From a virus: 64,000 bases of DNA. The position numbers and the translations under genes were made by a program. Where the stretch lies: the IMG/VR virus record IMGVR_UViG_3300032235_000623, positions 1 to 64,000 of that record, one strand, 5' to 3'. Positions 57,289 to 63,095 of this stretch are shown here, one piece after another. Numbering within the stretch: the first letter of the stretch is position 1; the number at the start of each line of letters is the position of its first letter. A model generated the notes under the pieces. That model had not been told where the DNA came from and made no database searches. It saw nothing but the letters and a program-made list of their open reading frames with translations.

Positions 57289-57430
57289 AAAGTGGAGTAA
57301 AGTGGAGTATTGTGGAGAATATTACTATCAATTCATGTCTAATTACTATTATTATATATAGATAAAGATATATGAGTAATTGAACACCATCTCACAATAT
57401 GGACGTAATCCCAATTTGAGCAATTTGCAG

Positions 57431-57480
57431 CATATTCTGCCATTTCTGTCAATAGTGGCATATTCAGGCAATTTTGTCAA
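57431..57480. repeat. Tandem imperfect 22-base repeats
   Basis: CATATTC-type units at 57431-57452 and 57459-57480 agree at 18 of 22 positions and end TGTCAA. Period 28 bases. The second copy overlaps the TTCAGG-N16-TCGTAAA element. Confidence 0.7.
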
Positions 57481-57491
57481 GCCTTCGTAAA
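57463..57491. repeat. Intergenic element TTCAGG-N16-TCGTAAA, copy 1
   Basis: TTCAGG (57463-57468), 16 bases, TCGTAAA (57485-57491). Confidence 0.7.
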
Positions 57492-57616
57492 GGAAAAATT
57501 GTGCCCATTTCGCCAAAAATTTGATCCAAATTCTGACAGATATTATATCTATTTTATTATATTGTTATAACATTTTGTTATATTCTATATTCATTTTGTC
57601 TTATTCTGATCAAAAT

Positions 57617-57645
57617 TTCAGGGACATTTTATAAGCTGTCGTAAA
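57617..57645. repeat. Intergenic element TTCAGG-N16-TCGTAAA, copy 2
   Basis: TTCAGG (57617-57622), 16 bases, TCGTAAA (57639-57645). Just beyond the AT-rich stretch. Confidence 0.7.
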
Positions 57646-57680
57646 CGAATTATTTGGCCCATAATTTTTTCATAGAAAAA

Positions 57681-57731
57681 GGACCTATACATCCAAAATG
57701 TACATCATGTACAAATCGGACATATAGGTCC
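57681..57731 (-). terminator. Leftward terminator with nested palindrome
   Basis: GGACCTATA (57681-57689) / TATAGGTCC (57723-57731) with an inner perfect TGTACA-TCA-TGTACA. On the minus strand the stem is followed by TTTTTCTAT, so it ends the leftward gene at 57755. Confidence 0.75.
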
Positions 57732-57754
57732 AGTGGAAATATGTTTATTTAGTT

Positions 57755-58162
57755 TTATGGACCAACTGTTGCAACTGCCTGGAAATGAGCTGTTTCTCCA
57801 TGGTAGTCTCCATGTAGCCATTTCTTATCAGATTCTTGATATAGGTTCTCAATTGATTTAGTTTTATGTTGTTTTACATTAGGGATTTTGATATTATTAA
57901 ATTCCCGCTTTTCTTTAACTAAGTTAATTGCTTTATGTAGGTTATTGGCTAGGATTAAGCCTTCGCTTGTATTGCCTTCCGCCAACTCAACATCATATCG
58001 TTGCTTCATTGAGAATACGATATTTACAACGAGTTCCATTACCTTATCAACTGTATAAATTGGCTGATTAGATAAATGCCGTGCCACCGCTGCCGTGTTG
58101 AAGAAATGGTCTTCGACACATGAAGCAACTGTGTCTGCTAGTTTTGTTTCTCTTGGTTGCAT
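57755..58162 (-). CDS. Hypothetical leftward protein
   Basis: This 135-residue helical protein has N-terminal RETKLADTVASCVEDHF and central LILANNLHKAINLVKEKRE. RBS AAAGGCGGAAA. Its promoter TGATATAAT lies at 58192-58200 on the minus strand, just after the terminator of the next gene. No family. Confidence 0.65.
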   Translation of the reverse strand: MQPRETKLADTVASCVEDHFFNTAAVARHLSNQPIYTVDKVMELVVNIVFSMKQRYDVELAEGNTSEGLILANNLHKAINLVKEKREFNNIKIPNVKQHKTKSIENLYQESDKKWLHGDYHGETAHFQAVATVGP

Positions 58163-58191
58163 TTGTTTCCGCCTTTTCTATAGAACCGTTG

Positions 58192-58200
58192 ATTATATCA
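58192..58200 (-). promoter_or_regulatory. Extended -10 promoter for the leftward gene at 57755
   Basis: Minus-strand TGATATAAT (plus-strand ATTATATCA). Follows directly after a terminator at 58203-58226. Confidence 0.6.
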
Positions 58201-58202
58201 GA

Positions 58203-58226
58203 AAGGGCTGACTTGCGCCAGCCCTT
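58203..58226 (-). terminator. Leftward terminator
   Basis: Perfect eight-base stem AAGGGCTG (58203-58210) / CAGCCCTT (58219-58226), followed by TTTCT on the minus strand. Ends the Lsr2-like gene. Confidence 0.8.
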
Positions 58227-58240
58227 CCCACATTATGAGA

Positions 58241-58387
58241 TTACTTCTTTGAGCTTGGGGTTTCTGCTGTAAACTTGATACCCTGCTTCTCTGCCTCTGC
58301 AAGTACGTTCTTTGCAGCTGATGAGAAACGACCACGGCGGCCTACAGAGATTCCCTTTGATACTAGATATTCACGCTTTGTTGTCAT
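58241..58387 (-). CDS. Lsr2 C-terminal-like DNA-binding protein
   Basis: This 48-residue protein has REYLVSKGISVGRRGRFSS and a helix AAKNVLAEAEKQ. The GRRGRF motif is the AT-hook-like minor-groove binder of Lsr2-type nucleoid proteins, and small actinophage proteins of this sort are common. GAAAGGATC before ATG. Likely regulates AT-rich phage or host genes. Confidence 0.65.
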   Translation of the reverse strand: MTTKREYLVSKGISVGRRGRFSSAAKNVLAEAEKQGIKFTAETPSSKK

Positions 58388-58435
58388 TTGATTTGATCCT
58401 TTCATGATCGGTTGTTATATATATTATATAAGATA

Positions 58436-58462
58436 TTCACGAATTTGTAAATACCCTCGTAA
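58436..58462. repeat. Possible degenerate fourth copy of the intergenic element
   Basis: TTCACG (58436-58441) and TCGTAA (58457-58462) with 15 instead of 16 bases between. It lies in the promoter gap of the Lsr2-like gene. Confidence 0.35.
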
Positions 58463-58513
58463 CTATTTTTTTTATCCCTTATATGTTTATTTAGTTATAT
58501 TAAATTAGTTATA

Positions 58514-58684
58514 TTAATTAACTAATTCGTAGTCATATGGGTCAATAGAGTTATCTATCTCTAATTGGATCCATTCTGTTCTATCTGCAGCATCAGCCTT
58601 TTCATAGGCCTCCTGCAAGCTTTCCGCCTCCACCTCCAGATAATACTTGTCTACAAGGTCTCCGAATATTTTGAATTTAGTCAT
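58514..58684 (-). CDS. Small hypothetical protein
   Basis: This 56-residue acidic protein starts at ATG 58684 (MTKFKIFGDLVDKYYLEVEAE) behind GAGGAGGAAGAGG. The reading frame also runs further upstream but overlaps a neighbouring gene. Probably a small regulatory or adaptor protein. Confidence 0.6.
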   Translation of the reverse strand: MTKFKIFGDLVDKYYLEVEAESLQEAYEKADAADRTEWIQLEIDNSIDPYDYELVN

Positions 58685-59006
58685 CCTCTTCCTCCTCATC
58701 TTCTTCAAACATTAAGTCTGTCATAATATCATTATCTGTCATCCAGTCACGTACATCTTCGTAGTGCTGTTCTGCCCCGTATTCTAGAGAGAACCCGTGT
58801 CCGTTTTTAACAGACTCACACAGCCTGTCCCATACCTCATCCTCTGACATCTCAAAGCGGTACTCCTCATCGGCCATAAAACCCTTGATTGTGCTCCAGG
58901 TCCATAGCCAAACCAGGGATAGCCCCAGGTCCGTTGTATCTAGGATATCGAGACATTGGTTTAGTTTATCTTTATCTTGTGGCTTCACGTTGCTTGGTCC
59001 TTTCAT
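58677..59006 (-). CDS. Acidic hypothetical protein
   Basis: This 109-residue protein has a Trp-rich middle (VWLWTWSTIKGF) and a very acidic end (MFEEDEEEEDD). Overlaps both neighbours. It might mimic DNA or block a host protein. No family. Confidence 0.6.
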   Translation of the reverse strand: MKGPSNVKPQDKDKLNQCLDILDTTDLGLSLVWLWTWSTIKGFMADEEYRFEMSEDEVWDRLCESVKNGHGFSLEYGAEQHYEDVRDWMTDNDIMTDLMFEEDEEEEDD

Positions 59007-59262
59007 TAATTGAGAATGCTAATTGATAAGTTAATCCATATACAGCAGTCAAGGCGTCCATATAGCCTTCGTTGTACAGCCGCTCCACAGTGTCATCGTA
59101 GTCTTCATCTGAGCCCAATTCATTTGAGTTCTGTAGAAGAGGAACGAGGACCTGCTCGCATTCATACATCATGTTCTTCAATTCACCATGCAGAATGTCT
59201 GTCCCTGACTCACCAAGGTCGACGAGTTTCTGCAGGCGTGGTTCTAGTTCTGTAGTGTTCAT
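58972..59262 (-). CDS. Hypothetical helical protein
   Basis: This 96-residue protein has acidic helices (LEPRLQKLVDLGESGTDILHG, YMDALTAVYGLTYQLAF). Start overlaps the stop of the upstream gene by four bases. Unknown function. Confidence 0.6.
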   Translation of the reverse strand: MNTTELEPRLQKLVDLGESGTDILHGELKNMMYECEQVLVPLLQNSNELGSDEDYDDTVERLYNEGYMDALTAVYGLTYQLAFSINERTKQREATR

Positions 59263-59465
59263 TGGGCCATTATATCCTCTGCCACTGACAAAAAGTGGCG
59301 GGTAGCAATAATCTGTCCATTGATAGAGATATCCTCAATCTCTAAAGACTGATACTCATTTGATTCCATTTCTTCAAATAAATCCATTTCAGCCTGTAGA
59401 GCCTCAGAATCTTGCTCTAAACTAATTAGATGTAACTTCATATATTCGATTAATTGATTAGACAT
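59259..59465 (-). CDS. Hypothetical small protein
   Basis: This 68-residue acidic protein contains HLISLEQDSEALQAEMDLFEEM and a NGQIIATRHFLS strand-helix. Starts four bases from the stop of the tiny gene above it. No family. Confidence 0.6.
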   Translation of the reverse strand: MSNQLIEYMKLHLISLEQDSEALQAEMDLFEEMESNEYQSLEIEDISINGQIIATRHFLSVAEDIMAQ

Positions 59466-59571
59466 TTACTACCTCATATCTTTGAGTTAATCTATCATAA
59501 TATCTAGCAGCCTGACATGTGCAACTAAATATACCTGGTACATCTGAACATTCCCATTTATGTTCATGCAT
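59458..59571 (-). CDS. Tiny cysteine-containing protein
   Basis: This 37-residue protein has CSDVPGIFSCTC and a basic end. Overlaps the next gene. Three cysteines could bind one metal ion. Weak AAGGGTA before ATG. Confidence 0.5.
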   Translation of the reverse strand: MHEHKWECSDVPGIFSCTCQAARYYDRLTQRYEVVNV

Positions 59572-59728
59572 GATCGAAATACCCTTCTGCCCATAGGCCT
59601 TGTAAGAAATCATGAGCCATAACTAAATAATTATGAATTGCAGGATTATCATCAGCATTGACCAATAGGTCAGCTTGATAAACACCATACGTCATATCTG
59701 CTAAATCTTTTTGTGTGTAGCCCAACAT
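59564..59728 (-). CDS. Hypothetical protein
   Basis: This 54-residue protein starts at ATG 59728, inside the stop of the upstream gene (TAATG). It has GYTQKDLADMTYGVYQAD, recalling a helix-turn-helix-like pattern, and acidic end. Unknown function. Confidence 0.6.
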   Translation of the reverse strand: MLGYTQKDLADMTYGVYQADLLVNADDNPAIHNYLVMAHDFLQGLWAEGYFDHA

Positions 59729-59895
59729 TATTTTACTTCCCAATACTCTAGTATTAGATTTAATGCAGAATGGATATTGCAATCACAATCCCCACCCATG
59801 TTATCCATAAATTCTAGATGACTATAATTGTCATCATAGATTTCATCTACTAATTGACCTACTGTCATTGCTCTTAGTTTGCTAATAGTTCTCAT
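59728..59895 (-). CDS. Hypothetical small protein
   Basis: This 55-residue protein starts at ATG 59895, with its stop overlapping the next start. Contains LEFMDNMGGDCDCNIHSAL, with three candidate metal ligands. Unknown function. Confidence 0.55.
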   Translation of the reverse strand: MRTISKLRAMTVGQLVDEIYDDNYSHLEFMDNMGGDCDCNIHSALNLILEYWEVK

Positions 59896-60665
59896 GCTTC
59901 CACCTTTTCTGTAGATTCCAATAATACACTATGGGTCTGACATTCTTTCATAGCCTCTTCATCCTGCCAAGAGCCTTGGTTGCATTCTGAGCAGAATTCA
60001 CCACAGTCATCTTCACAATAATCTAATGTATTAAATGATTGGCAAGCATAGCAGCGATTCTCATATTCTAGAATCTCTTTTACTTCACCACGGACAATCT
60101 CATATTCCCCACCCCAACCTGTTTCTTCCTCATACTCCAATGTGAGCAGGCAGTTTGGAACAAGATTAGATAGTTTAGTTAGAATAGTTACAGCAGGTGA
60201 CCATGCAGTCTCATATTTATAGACAACCCAGTTGTCATCACCATCTGACTTATATTCAATTATTTCTGTGTTTGGATACTTGTCATCATCAGATACAGCC
60301 ACATCCCATTTGGTGCCCCAATTAGAATTATTCCATGAGTACCAATCCTTTTGAGTCTTAGCAAACTCAACAGATTTAGCAAACCAATTAGGGTCCTTCA
60401 TATCTACACCATCACGTGCAGGCTGGCAGGCATACTCCTCATCAGTAATACCTTCATCTTTATATGAGTGGATATTAAAGAAAGCAAAGACAGGATTAGA
60501 ATAAGTTACTTCTTTAAATTTGGTGGGGAAACCCATAGATGAAATATCACCCATACCATGTGTCTCAATAGCCAATGTAAAAGGCTTATTCAATCTATCT
60601 TTAATCATATCTACCTCAGACTTAGGTCCTTGGATAGTCAATGTGTTATATACCCAATTTGGCAT
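59892..60665 (-). CDS. DUF1281-like (ferredoxin-like) phage protein
   Basis: This 257-residue protein starts MPNWVYNTLTIQGPKSEVDMIKD, typical of the DUF1281/YubB-like ferredoxin-fold domain in phages and plasmids. The C-terminus has a cysteine cluster CYACQSFNTLDYC and CSEC for zinc. The start (60665) overlaps the preceding stop (TAATG). Confidence 0.7.
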   Translation of the reverse strand: MPNWVYNTLTIQGPKSEVDMIKDRLNKPFTLAIETHGMGDISSMGFPTKFKEVTYSNPVFAFFNIHSYKDEGITDEEYACQPARDGVDMKDPNWFAKSVEFAKTQKDWYSWNNSNWGTKWDVAVSDDDKYPNTEIIEYKSDGDDNWVVYKYETAWSPAVTILTKLSNLVPNCLLTLEYEEETGWGGEYEIVRGEVKEILEYENRCYACQSFNTLDYCEDDCGEFCSECNQGSWQDEEAMKECQTHSVLLESTEKVEA

Positions 60666-60826
60666 TATCGGCACACTCGCTTTGTTACATATTTGTAATA
60701 TGTATATGCTTTAGAAGATTTATCCTTAACTTGATATCTCTTATATGTACATACCTCAGCATTTGCTGGGGCGGAAACAATAGGAAGTAATCCTAGTATA
60801 ATACCTGCGATAATAGTTTTACGCAT
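60665..60826 (-). CDS. Small secreted protein
   Basis: This 53-residue protein has a signal peptide (RKTIIAGIILGLLPIVSAPANA) and a mature part of about 30 residues with two cysteines (EVCTYKRYQ and VTKRVCR), probably a disulfide. I chose ATG 60826 with RBS GAAAGGAT. Could coat the surface or block superinfection. Confidence 0.7.
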   Translation of the reverse strand: MRKTIIAGIILGLLPIVSAPANAEVCTYKRYQVKDKSSKAYTYYKYVTKRVCR

Positions 60827-60853
60827 TTTATATCCTTTCGTTGATATAAGAGA

Positions 60854-60859
60854 ATTATA
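60854..60859 (-). promoter_or_regulatory. -10 box for the leftward secreted-protein operon
   Basis: Minus-strand TATAAT (plus-strand ATTATA), with TTCCAT at about 17 bases upstream. Feeds genes from 60826 leftward. Confidence 0.5.
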
Positions 60860-60909
60860 CATTGGACCACCGACAAATGGAATAGATATGCTGTGTGAAT
60901 TGGACCACA

Positions 60910-60983
60910 TTGTTAGGTTTTGATCAAAGCTTGTTAGGTTTAATTAGATCTATTGTTAGATTTTATCAATCATTGTTAGGTTT
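60910..60983. repeat. Iteron-like array, four TTGTTAGGTTT units
   Basis: TTGTTAGGTTT at 60910, 60931 and 60973, and TTGTTAGATTT at 60953. Spacing of 21, 22 and 20 bases puts all on the same face of the helix. No ORF here. Candidate origin or repressor binding array. Confidence 0.75.
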
Positions 60984-61002
60984 GTGGTCAATATCACAGA
61001 AT

Positions 61003-61031
61003 TTCAGGAGATTTTGACTTGACCTCGTAAA
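61003..61031. repeat. Intergenic element TTCAGG-N16-TCGTAAA, copy 3
   Basis: TTCAGG (61003-61008), 16 bases, TCGTAAA (61025-61031). Directly beside the iteron array. Confidence 0.7.
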
Positions 61032-61072
61032 AGAAATAATGTACTCTCTTGTCTTTGTGGGCATAAAAAGAT

Positions 61073-61103
61073 CCCCCGCCGATACCGCAGTATCAAGCGG
61101 GGG
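61073..61103 (-). terminator. Leftward terminator with inner stem
   Basis: Perfect seven-base stem CCCCCGC (61073-61079) / GCGGGGG (61097-61103) holding an inner GATAC / GTATC. On the minus strand the stem is followed by ATCTTTTT. Ends the small transcript started at 61234. Confidence 0.8.
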
Positions 61104-61138
61104 AATTATAGTAGGGCTGCCTGGCCAAACGAAAGGAA

Positions 61139-61198
61139 TTAAGTAAATGCCTGCGTACTTAGCGACTTGGCGAATGCCTTAGTAGCCGCACCCCACAT
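61139..61198 (-). CDS. Possible 19-residue peptide in a short transcript
   Basis: ORF of 19 residues (WGAATKAFAKSLSTQAFT) between an extended -10 promoter (61226-61234, minus) and the terminator at 61073-61103. The transcript would be about 150 bases. It may instead be a small RNA; the ORF has no clear ribosome site. Confidence 0.3.
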   Translation of the reverse strand: MWGAATKAFAKSLSTQAFT

Positions 61199-61225
61199 CC
61201 AAAGACAAACTAGTTGCCTAGGATT

Positions 61226-61234
61226 ATTATATCA
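61226..61234 (-). promoter_or_regulatory. Extended -10 promoter for the short transcript
   Basis: Minus-strand TGATATAAT, directly after the stop of the upstream gene. No good -35. Confidence 0.6.
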
Positions 61235-61636
61235 TACTGGAAGAAGTTCGTCCGAATACTTTTCACAGAATGCGGACAGGTCCATGGTAAATAAAGCCTC
61301 ATTCTTCATTCCACGTACCTTGTTTGACTGATTCCTAAAGTCATCTTGCTCATGAAGACTAAAGGTTTGGTCCTTCCAATTAATTACAGGAATCTTGTGC
61401 TCATTGTCTGATAGAGAGTTGACCTGTAGACCCCAGCCAGTCTCCATATTCCATTGGTCACCAATTAGACGTGATGTAGCAATGCGTGTTGCATATGAAT
61501 CATCGTTCCAACGTGCTCGTGCATGGACTACAGCATCCGCTAAATTCTTTAGCATGTCATAGCCAGCCCAGTGTCCGTATAGTACAATTGTCTCTCCGCT
61601 ATCCTGTACGAATACGAAGTTTGCTCTGTTACCCAT
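61232..61636 (-). CDS. Conserved hypothetical phage protein (MGNRANFVFV-type)
   Basis: This 134-residue protein begins MGNRANFVFVQDSGETIVLYGHWAGYD, a distinctive N-terminus found in many actinophage proteins. It contains MGNRANF and ends with a short helix. RBS GGCGGAAT before ATG. Function unknown; likely an early gene. Confidence 0.65.
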   Translation of the reverse strand: MGNRANFVFVQDSGETIVLYGHWAGYDMLKNLADAVVHARARWNDDSYATRIATSRLIGDQWNMETGWGLQVNSLSDNEHKIPVINWKDQTFSLHEQDDFRNQSNKVRGMKNEALFTMDLSAFCEKYSDELLPV

Positions 61637-61637
61637 T

Positions 61638-61844
61638 TTATTCCGCCGTTTCTAGTTGAGGTGTTTCTTCTGTCTTATTCAATTCTATAATTTCATATGA
61701 CACCTTGTCAAGTGCCTCTTTATTTTTATTGTAGTGGTGCCCGCAGAAAGCTAGCTCGCCTTCTACTAATTTAATTAAATACATAGCTTGGGCGGACCCA
61801 CATTGGTCGCAGCCAATCCATCTATTTAAATCGTCTGTGCTCAT
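61638..61844 (-). CDS. DUF7455-like zinc protein
   Basis: In this 68-residue protein, CDQCGSAQAMYLIKL and FCGHHYNK match the actinobacterial DUF7455 pattern (CxxC...CxHH). Typical of actinobacterial and actinophage genomes. Probably a small regulator or structural zinc protein. Confidence 0.75.
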   Translation of the reverse strand: MSTDDLNRWIGCDQCGSAQAMYLIKLVEGELAFCGHHYNKNKEALDKVSYEIIELNKTEETPQLETAE

Positions 61845-61987
61845 ATATTATTCTCTTCGATCATATCAGCAAGACGGTCAAGCAACCAGGTATCGATATC
61901 GTTAATATCAATCTCTCGTAACTTTTCTATGATTTCTTCACGAGCAAATTTATACCCGTCATCAAATCCATCTTTATAATCTGACAT
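61841..61987 (-). CDS. Small helical protein
   Basis: This 48-residue acidic helical protein (YKDGFDDGYKFAREEIIEKL) has overlapping stop with the downstream gene start. A similar MSDYKDGFDDGY-type N-terminus occurs in other actinophages. Function unknown. Confidence 0.6.
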   Translation of the reverse strand: MSDYKDGFDDGYKFAREEIIEKLREIDINDIDTWLLDRLADMIEENNI

Positions 61988-61995
61988 ATTATCTC

Positions 61996-62199
61996 CTAAT
62001 AACCTGTTGTTTCATATTCGCTAAAATAAGTTTCAGTTAAGTTAAACTTATCTCTAATGCGACTTACTTTCTCAATACTACCAGTTCCAATGTTGAAAGT
62101 CAACGGTCCAATTAGTTGAGGGTCAAGTCCAGTTATCTCGGCATCCCAGAAGGCCCTTTGCAGGGCCAACTGAGATGGAGCGGTGAGTTCAAAATACAT
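61996..62199 (-). CDS. Hypothetical small protein
   Basis: This 67-residue protein has FELTAPSQLALQRAFWDAEI and a beta tail. Its start codon overlaps the upstream gene's stop. No family. Confidence 0.6.
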   Translation of the reverse strand: MYFELTAPSQLALQRAFWDAEITGLDPQLIGPLTFNIGTGSIEKVSRIRDKFNLTETYFSEYETTGY

Positions 62200-62855
62200 T
62201 AGTAAGCCTCACGAACATGGCAGACTTCTTGCTCATCAATAACGATGTTGCCATCCTGTGCATCGACATATAGCGCATCTGTAATTTCTGATTCAAGGTC
62301 ATAATCTTCTAATAGATTTAGTGTAATTGTTCCGCTAACTTCAACAGTTGCGGTAAATTCCACATCCTTGGTTAATTCAATGCCAAGCGCTTCAGCAATT
62401 GACTGCAAAGTATCTTGGTCGTCTGAATCAGCATATGACTCAAGAATAATATCTTTAACTGTATTAATCTTAGACTGAAGCAGGCTAACAGTTTTCTGTG
62501 ACTGTCGTCCATTGTGCAGGTCCCACTCAAGAGATGCAACCTTTGATGTTGTATATTCAGGGTCAGAATATCCGTGAATAACTTTATATGTAACTAGTAA
62601 ATCAGGATTGTAAGCAACTGCAGGTGAATGAAATGCATCTGAGCCAATTGTTGTTGTTTCCATCGTTTCCTCTTTCGTTGTAGTTATAGGTGGTATTGTA
62701 GCATCTTCCACTGACAATAATGTGCAATTAGAGTTGCAACGACATGTGAGGTCCATCACACCCGCTGGCCATCCATATCCATCTTTAATTGTATATTCGA
62801 TTAAAGCATCACAGTCTCCCGTGCATACCCAGGTGTATTTCTGATATGTTGTCAT
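62199..62855 (-). CDS. Hypothetical protein with cysteine-rich N-terminus
   Basis: This 218-residue protein begins WVCTGDCDAL and continues with LTCRCNSNC (five cysteines, a likely metal site). The C-terminal half is acidic and beta-rich. The start is placed at ATG 62855, seven bases after TACAAT, so it may be leaderless. A second in-frame ATG at 62663 carries a strong AGAGGAAACG site and could give a shorter form. Confidence 0.6.
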   Translation of the reverse strand: MTTYQKYTWVCTGDCDALIEYTIKDGYGWPAGVMDLTCRCNSNCTLLSVEDATIPPITTTKEETMETTTIGSDAFHSPAVAYNPDLLVTYKVIHGYSDPEYTTSKVASLEWDLHNGRQSQKTVSLLQSKINTVKDIILESYADSDDQDTLQSIAEALGIELTKDVEFTATVEVSGTITLNLLEDYDLESEITDALYVDAQDGNIVIDEQEVCHVREAY

Positions 62856-62862
62856 GGCGAGT

Positions 62863-62891
62863 ATTGTACAGGACCCCACTGACATTTACAA
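62863..62891 (-). promoter_or_regulatory. Leftward promoter, leaderless gene
   Basis: Minus-strand TTGTAA, 17 bases, TACAAT, then seven bases to the start codon. Confidence 0.6.
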
Positions 62892-62980
62892 GGATTTTCG
62901 GGAAAAAGCTTTGTGATACGTAACACATTTTTTTGGCCTTCAGATCTGGGGGCATCTCATTATCTGAGATTCAAATCTTG

Positions 62981-63054
62981 CGATCTGTATGGGACTTGAA
63001 CCCACGACCTCTACCGTGACAGGGTAGCGCTCTAACCAACTGAGCTAACAGACC
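62981..63054 (-). tRNA. tRNA-Asp(GTC)
   Basis: Acceptor GGTCTGT / ACAGATC, anticodon loop CTGTCAC (GTC) on stem CTACC / GGTAG, normal T arm, discriminator G, no CCA. It is the only tRNA on the leftward strand in this window. Confidence 0.9.
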
Positions 63055-63095
63055 AAATGGTGAGCAGTTTTAAATCTTGCTCAGGATTTTATTAT

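Larger units (their letters stand above)
57203..57754. other. Convergent AT-rich intergenic region with repeats
   Basis: About 550 bases between rightward and leftward genes with no ORF. It holds the terminator at 57271-57288, two copies of TTCAGG-N16-TCGTAAA, a pair of tandem 22-base repeats, a very AT-rich stretch (about 57541-57605) and a large inverted repeat at 57681-57731. Candidate replication origin or regulatory centre. Confidence 0.5.

Noticed and set aside
62895-62980. Terminator after tRNA-Asp
   Set aside because: The stem ATCTCA/TGAGAT is followed on the minus strand by A residues, not T, so it is not a rho-independent terminator.
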